64,000 nucleotides of DNA, from NCBI GenBank assembly GCA_963692975.2, contig CAXMMR010000001.1, positions 1 through 64,000 of the forward strand, written 5' to 3'. The notes under the pieces were generated by a model. The model made no database searches. It was not told the DNA's origin and saw only the letters and a list, made by a program, of their open reading frames with translations. Each line of letters starts with the position of its first letter. Position 1 is the stretch's first letter. The translations under genes were made by a program, and so were the position numbers. The stretch comes from CAXMMR01 sp963692975 (GTDB lineage: Bacteria > Pseudomonadota > Alphaproteobacteria > Acetobacterales > Acetobacteraceae). This document shows, one piece after another, positions 17,135 through 25,161 of this stretch.

Positions 17135-18061
17135 ATGACACGCTTAGCCAATCGCCTCAGCCAGATCGATGCGAGCCTGCCTAATCTCATTCGCAGGCGC
17201 GCCCGCATGCTGTTCGAGCGGACGGCGCCGATGCTGCTCGGTGCTTCTGCCGTCACCCTCTTCGGCGTCGTCGGCGTCGCCGCCATCCCGCTGTTTGTGG
17301 CCTGCCTCGCCTCGGGCAACCGCTACCTCATCGTCTATGCCGGCATCGGCGCGCTGCTTGTGGTCGCCAACCTGAAGCTCGCGCGGCGACTGGGCCGGCG
17401 GACCCTGCAGCAGCTGCTCAAGGATCAGCAGACGGCCGGCTTGGTCGCCCGGCTGGAGGTCGCCAACCGCGAGCTTGCGCTCGCCAATCAGCATCTGGAG
17501 ACCCTGGTCGTGGTCGACGCGCTCACCGGCGCGTTCAACCGGCGCGCCTTCGACCTCACCGCGTCACGCGAGTGGAGCCGCGCGATGCGCGAGCAGATCC
17601 CCCTGTCGCTCCTGCTTCTCGACGTGGACCACTTCAAGGCCTTCAACGATCGCTACGGCCATCAGGCTGGCGATGCCTGCCTGCAGGACATCGTGGCCGC
17701 CGTTCAATCGGCTGTCCGGCGGCCCGGCGACGTGGTGGCCCGCTATGGCGGCGAAGAATTCGGGATCATCCTGCCCCAAACCGAGCTCGACGGTGCCCTG
17801 CACGTCGCTCGTCGCATGCTACAGGCGGTCGCCGTCCGGGCGCTGATCCATGACGGTTGCCCGCTCGGCCATGTCACGGTCAGCATCGGCGCCACCTGCC
17901 TGATCCCCTCGCCGCACTCGAACCTCGATGCCCTGATCGGCCTGGCTGACGCGGCGCTCTACCTCGCCAAGCGCGACGGTCGGAACTGCGTGCGGGCAGC
18001 CCAGCCAGTGCCGGCGATCGAGGCGGGGGCGGCCATGAGCGCGATCCACGCTCGCTTCTAG
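17135..18061 (+). CDS. Membrane-anchored diguanylate cyclase
   Basis: 308 residues with two hydrophobic segments near the N-terminus (about 30-80), a short coiled linker (QQTAGLVARLEVANRELALA) and a complete GGDEF domain from about 125. The start signature is DALTGAFNRRAF, then LLLLDVDHFKAFNDRYGHQAGD, and the active site ARYGGEEFGIIL (GGEEF about 204-208). RPGD lies five residues before GGEEF, which is the RxxD inhibitory site for product feedback. It converts two GTP to c-di-GMP at the inner membrane. There is no recognisable sensor domain beyond the membrane helices. Glycan genes and a cyclase side by side would suit c-di-GMP control of surface properties, but that is inference only. Confidence 0.9.
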   Translation: MTRLANRLSQIDASLPNLIRRRARMLFERTAPMLLGASAVTLFGVVGVAAIPLFVACLASGNRYLIVYAGIGALLVVANLKLARRLGRRTLQQLLKDQQTAGLVARLEVANRELALANQHLETLVVVDALTGAFNRRAFDLTASREWSRAMREQIPLSLLLLDVDHFKAFNDRYGHQAGDACLQDIVAAVQSAVRRPGDVVARYGGEEFGIILPQTELDGALHVARRMLQAVAVRALIHDGCPLGHVTVSIGATCLIPSPHSNLDALIGLADAALYLAKRDGRNCVRAAQPVPAIEAGAAMSAIHARF

Positions 18062-18076
18062 CCTGCGCCGCATGCC

Positions 18077-18502
18077 TTACTCCTCCTCCTCGCTGGCGAG
18101 CTGCGCCACCGCCTCGGCCGCGCCGTTGAGGCGGGCCGCCAAGCCGTGGCCGAGCGCCACGGCAGCCAGGCAGAGCACAACGGAAAGCACCATGTTGGCG
18201 AGCGCCCGCAGCCATGCGCCGCCCTGCAGCAGCTCCAGGTTCTGCAGGCTGAACGACGAAAAAGTGGTGAAGCCGCCGCAGAACCCGACCATGACGAACA
18301 GCCGCGCCGTCTCGGGCAGCGCAAACCGCCCGCGCGCCAGCGTGAAGGTGCCGAAAAACCCGATCAGCAAGCACCCTGCGACGTTGATCCCGATGATGCC
18401 GAGCGGCAGCGTGCCGCCGATCGGCGCCGCCCATCGCGCGACCCAGAAGCGCAGCACGCTGCCGAGCGCTCCGCCGATTGCAATCCAGATCGATCCAGCC
18501 AT
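18077..18502 (-). CDS. crcB: Fluoride ion channel CrcB/Fluc
   Basis: 141 residues with four hydrophobic helices. Family signatures: GSVLRFWVARW in helix 1, GTLPLGIIGINVAGCLLIGF with the conserved Asn in helix 2, and VGFCGGFTTFSSFS in helix 3, the Phe/Thr/Ser track that conducts fluoride. Fluc works as an antiparallel dimer that exports fluoride. The start is taken at 18502 because the frame upstream has no start codon before it enters a tandem repeat (18531-18590). I looked for the crcB fluoride riboswitch in the leader and do not see its conserved elements. Divergent from the ABC ATPase at 18656. The acidic EEEE tail is unremarkable. Confidence 0.9.
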   Translation of the reverse strand: MAGSIWIAIGGALGSVLRFWVARWAAPIGGTLPLGIIGINVAGCLLIGFFGTFTLARGRFALPETARLFVMVGFCGGFTTFSSFSLQNLELLQGGAWLRALANMVLSVVLCLAAVALGHGLAARLNGAAEAVAQLASEEEE

Positions 18503-18530
18503 CAGCCGCGACGATCCGCCGGTCGCCGGG

Positions 18531-18590
18531 GCGCTGCAAGCAGGGGCGCTGCAAGCAGGGGCGCTGCAAGCAGGGGCGCTGCAAGCAGGA
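18531..18590 (-). repeat. 15-bp tandem repeat in the crcB leader
   Basis: Four copies of GCGCTGCAAGCAGGG (last base changed in copy four), with a partial fifth. It lies 29-88 bases upstream of crcB on its coding strand and about 65 bases upstream of the ABC ATPase start, in the shared divergent promoter region. Copy number could alter promoter spacing or mRNA folding of either gene. Confidence 0.9.
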
Positions 18591-18655
18591 GCGCCTCCGA
18601 GCCGCCGCGAACCGCCGTCTGTGGCATCATGGCGCGACGATACGGATAACCGGTC

Positions 18656-19429
18656 ATGACAATCCTGGATCAACAGCTCTCGGAGCGGGACGGCGGCGCC
18701 GATCTCGTGCAGATCAGCAACGTCACCAAGTCGTTCGGCGACAAGACGGCGCTGCGCGGCGTCTGCCTGCGCGTGCCCGCCGGCCAGGTCTGCGGCCTGC
18801 TCGGCCCGAACGGCGCCGGCAAGACCACCCTGTTCCGCCTGTTGATGGGCATCCTCAAGGCGAGCGAGGGCACGCTGCGGGTCGGCGGCCTCGACGCCTT
18901 CGAGGACCGTGTCGCGGCGAAGCGGCTGATCGGCTACCTGCCGGACGAGCCGGTTTTCTACTCCTATCTCTCCGGCCGCGAGACGCTGGAGCTCAGCGCC
19001 GCAATGCACGGGCTCGACGTGGGGCAGACCATGCAGCGCCTGGCGCCGCTGCTCGACAGGATGCGCCTTGCCGCAGAGCTCGACCTCTACGCCGAGGACT
19101 ACTCGCGCGGCATGAAAAAGAAGCTGGGCCTGTTGCTGGCCCTACTGCACCGCCCACGCCTGCTGATCCTCGACGAGCCGACCAACGGGCTGGACGTCGA
19201 GGCGACGCACCTGTTCTACGACCTCATCGGCGAGCTCGCCGCGGCCGGCGTCACGGTGCTGTTCTCGACCCACCTGATGGATCACGTGGCGCGGCTGTGC
19301 TCGCACGCGGTCATCATCAACGCCGGCGAGGTCGTCGCCGAGGGCTCGATCGAGGTGCTGCTGGCAAGCCACGGCCGGGCCAGCCTGGAGGAGGTGTTCC
19401 TGCGGCTGACCGCGCCGGCCGGCACGTGA
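18656..19429 (+). CDS. ABC transporter ATPase (NatA/CcmA-like)
   Basis: 257 residues. Walker A GPNGAGKTTLFR (about residues 45-56), a Q-loop region with YLPDEPVFYSYLS, signature YSRGMKKKLGLLLALL (SRGMK, the usual form in ABC-2 exporters) and Walker B LLILDEPTNGLD, then the switch histidine in FSTHLMDH. It powers the permease encoded next door, whose GTG (19426) overlaps this stop, so the two are translationally coupled. Its substrate is unknown; ABC-2 systems of this type export peptides, lipids or drugs. The ATG at 18656 lies in the repeat-bearing divergent region shared with crcB. Confidence 0.9.
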   Translation: MTILDQQLSERDGGADLVQISNVTKSFGDKTALRGVCLRVPAGQVCGLLGPNGAGKTTLFRLLMGILKASEGTLRVGGLDAFEDRVAAKRLIGYLPDEPVFYSYLSGRETLELSAAMHGLDVGQTMQRLAPLLDRMRLAAELDLYAEDYSRGMKKKLGLLLALLHRPRLLILDEPTNGLDVEATHLFYDLIGELAAAGVTVLFSTHLMDHVARLCSHAVIINAGEVVAEGSIEVLLASHGRASLEEVFLRLTAPAGT

Positions 19430-21924
19430 GCGACCGTCCAGCCAGCGCCCCCGGCTTCTGGCGCAGCGTCGGGCTGCTGCTCGGCGCGGTGCGGCGGCGC
19501 GCCCGCGGCCGCCGCCGGCGTCAGCGCGAGCTGCTGCAGCAACGCGCCGCCGGCAAGGCCCGCAACTGGGGCGGCCTCGCCGTGCTCATCACGATCTCCA
19601 TCACGACCTACGCCAATGTCGGCGCCGCGCTGCTGACCCATGGCCTGGTCGCGGCAGGCGACCGCCTGTCGGCACGGCTCGTCTTGCAGCAGCTCCAGCT
19701 GCAGAACAATCTCCAAAACCAGGCGCAACAAGACCTGCTCCCGAGGCAAGCCGCGCCGCCGCTCAACGACCAGGTCATGGCGGACGATTTTCGCCGCTTC
19801 GCCGACCAGATCGACCGCTCCGAGCCCGGCGCCATGCCCGCCTTCCCTCCCGTGCTCCCGCCCGACCCGGGCTTCGTCGCTCGACCCGGCGCGGGCCTGT
19901 CGGCCATGCTTGGCTCGCTCGGGCTGCTGCTATGGAGCGTGATGCTGACCTTGGGCGGCGAAGGCCTCGACCTCGACGTCCAGCGGCGCCGCCACCCGAT
20001 GTGGGAGTGGCTGTTCAGCCATCCCGTGCCGCCCGGCGCGGTGTTCCTCGCCGAGATGCTCGCGCCGCTCGCCGCCAATCCGGTCTACTATAGCGCCCCG
20101 CTGATGCCCGGCATCCTGTATGGCAGTATCTACGGGGCGCCGCAGGGCCTGCTCGCGGTCGGCCTGGTCGGCGTGCCGCTCACCATAGCGGCGGCCTGCC
20201 TGGGTAAGGCGCTCGAGGTCGCCGTCATGCTGCGCGCCGCGCCGCGCTCACGCGGCGCGCTGATCGGCATCATGAGTTGGCTCGGCTACGCCTCCATGTT
20301 GCTGGTGATCGTCAGCTCCGTGAACATCGACCAGGCCGCAGCGCTGCTGGCACGGCCGCTCGCCCCGCTCGCCAGCCTGCCCTGGCCGTGGCTCGGCCTG
20401 TTCCTTGGCCAGCAGCCGGACGGCTCGTTCTCCTTCGTCGCCGGCGTGCTGACCTGCTCGGGGCTCGCCGCGCTGGTGATCGCGGGCGCCACCGGCCTCA
20501 GCGTTCGAGCGACGCGCGCCGGGCTCGCCGGCGCCGCGGTCGCGCTTGCCCCGTCCCGGCGTCGCCTGCGCGCGCGCCTCGGCGCCAATCCGCTGCTGCG
20601 CAAGGAGCTGCTGTGGTTCCGGCGCGACCGCAGCGCTCTGGTGCAGGTGGTCCTGGTGCCGCTGACCGCGGCCGGCATGCAGCTGTTCAACCTGCGCAGC
20701 GTGCTCCATCAGGTGACCGGCGGTTGGAACTGGCTGTGCGGTGTCGGCGTCCTGGTCGGCACCTGCTTCCTCGCCACCATCGGTCCGAAGTCGCTGCACT
20801 CCGAAGGCAGCGCGCTGTGGCTCCCGCTGACCTGGCCGCACGGGCTGGAAAGCCTGCTGCGCGCCAAGGCCAGGCTCTGGGCCTGGCTGTCCTGCATTGT
20901 CGTCGGACTGGTGCTGTGCTGGGCCGCCTTCCTGTTTCCCGCCGCGGTCGGCCCGATCGCGCTGGTCGGGCTCGGCTACCTGGTGTTCGCGCGCTCGATG
21001 GCGGACAAGGCGGTGACGCTGGCCACCGTGACCGCCTCGTCGGGCGAGCCGGGCGCGGTGTCGTCAAACCGGCAATGGGCGACCCAGCTCGGCACCCTTA
21101 CCTTCGCCATCGGCGTGCTGACCGAGCAGTGGCAGCTCGCCCTCGTCGGCATCGTCTACTCGACGATGACGGCGGCCGCGATGTGGCAGAACTTCCGCGC
21201 CCGGCTACCCTTCCTCTACGATCCTTGGTCCGAGCGTCTACCGGCGCCGCCGACCCTGATGCACGCCATGATCGCGATCAGCTGCCTGGTCGAGGGCGGC
21301 GCCGTGCTGACCGGCGCCACCCTGGCGATCGCCGGCCGCGGCCATGTCGCCAGCGCCTACCTGTTCGCCTATGGCGTCGCTGCGGCCGCGGTGGCGCTGC
21401 TGACCGCGCGCTTCCTGCGCCGTCGCGGCGTCCGCCAGGCGTCGGTCTGGCGCTGGACTGACAGGGCGTGGGCGTCGCCGCTTGCACGGCCAGGCCCTCG
21501 CCAACTGATGCTGTCGCTGCTTGCCGGCGTCGGCGTCGGCGTCGCGCTCGGCCTGGTCGGCCTGGCGTACCTGGCAGCGCTGCGCCACCTGCCGGCTGTG
21601 GCGCCGCTGCTTCGCCACGCCGACGCGCAGATGAAATTGATGCCGGCCCTGCACCGGTCGCTGCTCGTCATGGCGGTGCTGATCGCGCCGTTCGCCGAGG
21701 AGTTTCTGTTCCGCGGCCTGCTCTACCGGGCGCTCGACGGCGAGTGGGGCGGCTGGCGTGCCGTGCTGGGCAGCGGCGTGTTCTTCGCCATGTATCACCC
21801 GGCTCTGTCGTGGCTGCCGGTCGGGGCGCTGGGCTGCGCCAACGCACTGCTGTTCAAGCGCTCCGGACGTCTCGCGTCGGCGGTGCTGTCGCACATGATC
21901 TATAACGCCATCGTGCTGGGCTAG
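19426..21924 (+). CDS. ABC-2 permease fused to CPBP intramembrane protease domain
   Basis: 832 residues from GTG 19426. The first 700 or so hold about twelve hydrophobic segments in two ABC-2-like sets, each led by a cytoplasmic stretch (QRRRHPMWEWLFSHPVP and LGANPLLRKELLWFRRDR). The last 115 residues are a CPBP/Abi-type (CAAX protease-like) domain: EEFLFRG (about 757-763, the EExxxR motif), FFAMYHPAL (FxxxH motif, about 785) and LSHMIYNA with the third histidine-type position. CPBP enzymes cut prenylated or peptide substrates inside the membrane, or serve in bacteriocin self-protection. Here maturation and export appear joined in one chain. No small precursor peptide gene is visible nearby. 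Confidence 0.85.
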   Translation: MSDRPASAPGFWRSVGLLLGAVRRRARGRRRRQRELLQQRAAGKARNWGGLAVLITISITTYANVGAALLTHGLVAAGDRLSARLVLQQLQLQNNLQNQAQQDLLPRQAAPPLNDQVMADDFRRFADQIDRSEPGAMPAFPPVLPPDPGFVARPGAGLSAMLGSLGLLLWSVMLTLGGEGLDLDVQRRRHPMWEWLFSHPVPPGAVFLAEMLAPLAANPVYYSAPLMPGILYGSIYGAPQGLLAVGLVGVPLTIAAACLGKALEVAVMLRAAPRSRGALIGIMSWLGYASMLLVIVSSVNIDQAAALLARPLAPLASLPWPWLGLFLGQQPDGSFSFVAGVLTCSGLAALVIAGATGLSVRATRAGLAGAAVALAPSRRRLRARLGANPLLRKELLWFRRDRSALVQVVLVPLTAAGMQLFNLRSVLHQVTGGWNWLCGVGVLVGTCFLATIGPKSLHSEGSALWLPLTWPHGLESLLRAKARLWAWLSCIVVGLVLCWAAFLFPAAVGPIALVGLGYLVFARSMADKAVTLATVTASSGEPGAVSSNRQWATQLGTLTFAIGVLTEQWQLALVGIVYSTMTAAAMWQNFRARLPFLYDPWSERLPAPPTLMHAMIAISCLVEGGAVLTGATLAIAGRGHVASAYLFAYGVAAAAVALLTARFLRRRGVRQASVWRWTDRAWASPLARPGPRQLMLSLLAGVGVGVALGLVGLAYLAALRHLPAVAPLLRHADAQMKLMPALHRSLLVMAVLIAPFAEEFLFRGLLYRALDGEWGGWRAVLGSGVFFAMYHPALSWLPVGALGCANALLFKRSGRLASAVLSHMIYNAIVLG

Positions 21925-21930
21925 CAGGCA

Positions 21931-21984
21931 AGGCCAGGGCTCTGCCCTGGACCTGCTGGGGCCCGCGGCCCCAGACCCCATCCA
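21931..21984 (+). repeat. Bipartite stop-codon hairpin, + orientation
   Basis: Seven bases after the permease-CPBP stop. Hairpin 1 is CCAGGGC-TCT-GCCCTGG, hairpin 2 is TGGGGCC-CGC-GGCCCCA, followed by GACCCCAT. It is the cleanest copy of the plus-orientation form. Confidence 0.85.
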
Positions 21985-22050
21985 CTCAGTGCGAGCCGAT
22001 CAAGTTTGATCTCGCTAATCCAGATCCCGTCTATCAGCGGGAACGAGTAA

Positions 22051-22105
22051 ATGGATTATAAAGGCTCCGCCTTTAATGGGGTCCAGGGGCAAAGCCCCTG
22101 GCCTT
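22051..22105 (-). repeat. Bipartite hairpin, - orientation, without an adjoining minus-strand gene
   Basis: Same two hairpins and spacer as at 6818, in minus orientation, 58 bases before the esterase start. No minus-strand gene ends here, so this copy is orphaned, perhaps marking a lost gene or acting as a terminator against read-through from the right. Confidence 0.8.
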
Positions 22106-22162
22106 CCTTTGCAATCCCCCGGGCATCGTCGAGACTGCGCCAAATGAACAAGGAGGAGCGAG

Positions 22163-22921
22163 ATGGGCGAGACGGCGGTGATGAAGGGGGCTGAGCCTTT
22201 CCTGTTCGAGGGCAGCGAAGTCGGCGTGCTGCTCTCGCACGGCTTTACCGGCACGACGCAGAGCATGCGGCCGCTCGGCCAGCGCCTCGCCGCCGCCGGC
22301 TACACCGTCTGCGCCCCGCGCCTGCGCGGTCACGGCACCTCACCCGCCGACATGGCGACAACGGGCGCGCGCGACTGGGTCGCCTCCATCGACGACGCGC
22401 TCGCCGAGCTCAAGACGCGCTGCTCGACGATCTTCATGGCCGGCCTCTCCATGGGCGGCACGCTGACGCTACTCACCGCAGCGCGCCATGCCGGCGTGAT
22501 CCGCGGCATCGTGCCGATCAACGCCGTCGTGCAGATCAACTCGGCCGACCGCGCATCGCTGGCATTCGGCCACGATCCCGCCCTGATGCTCCCGGGCATC
22601 GGCTCGGACATCAAGGCGCCCGACGTGCAGGAGCTTGCCTACCGCGAGGTGCCGGTGCGCTGCATCGCCGAGCTCTACATGCTGACCGGCGTCACCCGCG
22701 ACCTGCTCGGCCGCATCACCTGCCCGACCCTGGTGATCCAGTCGCATGACGACCACGTCGTCGACCCGGCGAACGGCCGCCTCATCGTCTCGTCGCTCGG
22801 CGCCAACCGCGTCGAGCTGCTCTGGCTCGAGGATTCCTACCATGTCGCGACGCTCGACCACGACACGCCGCTGATCGCCGAGCGCACCATCGCCTTCTTC
22901 CGCTCGATCGCCAGCGGCTGA
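22163..22921 (+). CDS. Alpha/beta hydrolase, Est30/monoacylglycerol lipase-like carboxylesterase
   Basis: 252 residues, ATG 22163 behind AAGGAGGAG. The oxyanion region is LLSHGFTGTTQSM (HGF), the nucleophile elbow GLSMGG (Ser about residue 95), the acid Asp in QSHDDHVVDP and the His in DSYHVATLDHD. That pattern and the 250-residue length match the small carboxylesterase family of Geobacillus Est30. It would hydrolyse short to medium acyl esters in the cytosol. It is followed after about 100 bases by the Liv-type operon, but is probably an independent unit. Confidence 0.85.
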   Translation: MGETAVMKGAEPFLFEGSEVGVLLSHGFTGTTQSMRPLGQRLAAAGYTVCAPRLRGHGTSPADMATTGARDWVASIDDALAELKTRCSTIFMAGLSMGGTLTLLTAARHAGVIRGIVPINAVVQINSADRASLAFGHDPALMLPGIGSDIKAPDVQELAYREVPVRCIAELYMLTGVTRDLLGRITCPTLVIQSHDDHVVDPANGRLIVSSLGANRVELLWLEDSYHVATLDHDTPLIAERTIAFFRSIASG

Positions 22922-23025
22922 GTGCGCCGGCCCGACGCTTGACCGCTGCGCCTTATTATATCAAGAGTTTGCTCAATGCCGCTCAAGCGGCGCGGCCATG
23001 CGCTGGCCAAATGGGGGAGCGCCGG

Positions 23026-24291
23026 ATGGCTGATGCTCGCATCGGAAACTTCGTGGCTGCCGCTTGCGTGGCGGCTGGCCTGTTGTTGGCCAGCGACCGC
23101 CCGGCTGCCGCCCAGACGGGCGGCGGCATGGTGACGATTGGCGCCATCCTGCCGCTCTCCGGCCTGTTCTCGACGCTCGGTCCGCCGGAGCGCGACGCCA
23201 TGCAGCTGGGCATCGAGGCGATCAACAGCGGTGGCGGCTTTGACGTCGCCGGCGTGCACCACACCCTGGGCATCAAGGTCCTGGACGACGAGTCGAGCGC
23301 GGCCACGGTCGGCATTTCCGCCTATCGCCAGTTGGTCGAGGTCGACCGCGTCCCGGTGCTGATATTGGCTGACAGCACGCGCATCTATGCGGCCCAGTTC
23401 CGTCGCGCCCCGCTGCCGGTGCTCAACATCCTCGACAGTACATTCCCGAGCATCCTCGACATCGACAAGCACGTCTTCCTGCTGCGCTCGGACACTCCGG
23501 CCTACGTGCCGGGCGGCGTCTGGTATCTCAAGAACGTGCTGCACAAGACTCGCATCAGCTTCATCGGCTCGGCGGCGGACCCGTATTCAGCCGGCCTCGA
23601 GACCTGGATGAAGAAGTCGGCCACGCAGTACGGCCTGGAGGTGGTCTCCGACGTCAACTACCCGCCCAACACCACCAATTTCGCCCCCTTCATTCAGTCG
23701 GCAATGGCGGCCAAGCCGGACGCGATCTATCTCGGCGGCGTGACCCAGGAGGTGCTGCCGGTCGCCAAGCAGCTCTACCAGGCCGGCGTGCGCGGCATCC
23801 CGGTGCTGCACAACGCCGGTGCGACGCCAACCCAGGCCAAGCAGATCATCGGCGACACGCTGTTCAACGACGTCATGCTCGACAGCTACGACTTCGCCGG
23901 CTCGCTGCCGCAGACCTCGACGGCGCCTACCACACAGGCCTTCTTCAAGCAGTTCCAGACACGCTTCAACGAGTATCCGGACGACCTGACGATGTGGGCG
24001 TACGACGCGCCTTTCGTTTTGGTCGCGGCGATGCAGAAGGCCGGCAGCGTCACCGATCGCGATGCGATCTACCAGGCGATGCTGACCATGCCGGTGCCGC
24101 CGCACACGATCAGCGGCTGGATCCCGACCAGCGACGGCAAGCTGTTCCACGACCGCGACGCGCGGACGCTGGCTGAGGGCGTGCGCTGGTGCCCCAAGGC
24201 GCAGACGATCGGCGCCGCCTTCATGTTCTTCATGCAAGGCCTGGACGTGACGCAGCAGCAGGTTGTCCAGGACGGCTGCGGAGCCTCCTGA
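23026..24291 (+). CDS. Branched-chain amino acid type ABC substrate-binding protein
   Basis: 421 residues from ATG 23026, preferred over 23011 because GGGGGAG stands at the right distance. A signal peptide (hydrophobic core AAACVAAGLLLA, cleavage near AAAQ) is followed by VTIGAILPLSGLFSTLGPPE, the usual Peripla_BP_6 start. DDESSAATVGISAYRQLVE, KPDAIYLGGVTQE and the C-terminal GWIPTSDGKLFH lobe complete the two-lobed fold. It captures ligands in the periplasm for the permeases behind it. LivK relatives bind amino acids, amides, urea or aromatic acids; the ligand here is not readable. Given pcaIJF a little further on, an aromatic acid is possible but unproven. Confidence 0.9.
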   Translation: MADARIGNFVAAACVAAGLLLASDRPAAAQTGGGMVTIGAILPLSGLFSTLGPPERDAMQLGIEAINSGGGFDVAGVHHTLGIKVLDDESSAATVGISAYRQLVEVDRVPVLILADSTRIYAAQFRRAPLPVLNILDSTFPSILDIDKHVFLLRSDTPAYVPGGVWYLKNVLHKTRISFIGSAADPYSAGLETWMKKSATQYGLEVVSDVNYPPNTTNFAPFIQSAMAAKPDAIYLGGVTQEVLPVAKQLYQAGVRGIPVLHNAGATPTQAKQIIGDTLFNDVMLDSYDFAGSLPQTSTAPTTQAFFKQFQTRFNEYPDDLTMWAYDAPFVLVAAMQKAGSVTDRDAIYQAMLTMPVPPHTISGWIPTSDGKLFHDRDARTLAEGVRWCPKAQTIGAAFMFFMQGLDVTQQQVVQDGCGAS

Positions 24292-24294
24292 GGC

Positions 24295-25161
24295 TTGCTG
24301 GCCCAGACCCTCGCCGAGGGCATCGTCCTCGGCTCGCTGTTCGCCCTGCTCGGCGTCGGCCTCACCCTGGTTTTCGGCGTGATGGACGTGCCGAACTTCG
24401 CCCAGGCCGGCGTGATTACCCTGTCCGCCTACGTCATGCTGTGGCTGCGAAACCGCGTCGGCCTGCCATTCTGGCCGGCGATCGGGCTCGGCGTGCTGTT
24501 CGCCGGCGTGCTGTCGGCGCTGACCGAGCGCTTCGCCTACCGCTACGTTCGAACCCGCCCGCTCGCCGCCCCGGCGGTCGCACTCGGGCTGCTGCTGGTG
24601 CTCGACAACACCGCGCTGCTGCTCTGGGGCGGCGACCACGTCTCGCTCTCCACGCCCTACGAATCCGCCCTGCTGCGCTTCGGCGGCGTGCAGGTGCCCG
24701 CCGTCTCGGCAGTGCTGGTGCTGACCACGGCCGCCTCCCTGGTCGTGCTGCAGCTCTTCCTGCACCGCACGTCGGTGGGCCGGGCGATCCGCGCGGTGTC
24801 GCAGAACGCCGAGGCGGCGGCGATCCTCGGCATCCGGCCGCAGACCCAGTACGTCACCGCCTTCTTCGTCTCCGGCTTGCTCGCCGGCCTGGCCGCCTTC
24901 GCCTACGCGCCGACCTACGCCGTCTTCCCCTACATGGCCGACGCAGTGCTGCTGAACGCCTTCGTGGTGGTGATCCTCGGCGGCCTCGGCAACGTTTGGG
25001 GCGCGGTGCTCGGCGGCCTGCTGCTCGGCATCGTCGAGACCGTCGGCGCGGTCTACGTCTCCGCCGCCTATCAGACGGCGTTCGGCTTCGGCCTGCTGCT
25101 GCTGATGCTGGTGTTCCGCCCTACTGGCCTGTTCACGACCGGAACCCGACGTGTCGCCTGA
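24295..25161 (+). CDS. Branched-chain amino acid type ABC permease (LivH family)
   Basis: 288 residues starting with TTG 24295, three bases after the previous stop. About eight hydrophobic helices. It begins LAEGIVLGSLFALLGVGLTL, the typical LivH opening, then MDVPNFAQAGVITLSAY with the conserved NFAxG, and carries VSQNAEAAAILGI (EAA-type coupling loop) and VVILGGLGNVWGAVLGG near the end. It forms the inner-membrane channel with the next gene. The end overlaps the next start by 11 bases. Confidence 0.9.
   Translation: MLAQTLAEGIVLGSLFALLGVGLTLVFGVMDVPNFAQAGVITLSAYVMLWLRNRVGLPFWPAIGLGVLFAGVLSALTERFAYRYVRTRPLAAPAVALGLLLVLDNTALLLWGGDHVSLSTPYESALLRFGGVQVPAVSAVLVLTTAASLVVLQLFLHRTSVGRAIRAVSQNAEAAAILGIRPQTQYVTAFFVSGLLAGLAAFAYAPTYAVFPYMADAVLLNAFVVVILGGLGNVWGAVLGGLLLGIVETVGAVYVSAAYQTAFGFGLLLLMLVFRPTGLFTTGTRRVA

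Noticed and set aside
15427..17184. 585-codon open frame on the plus strand
   Set aside because: Antisense of the 510-residue methyltransferase; only the latter has SAM-binding motifs.
18531..18590. CRISPR array
   Set aside because: Repeat units of 15 bases follow each other with no spacers, and no cas genes are present; the same holds for 5033-5112.
18503..18655. Fluoride riboswitch upstream of crcB
   Set aside because: The conserved crcB-motif elements are not visible in the leader, which is mostly tandem repeat.
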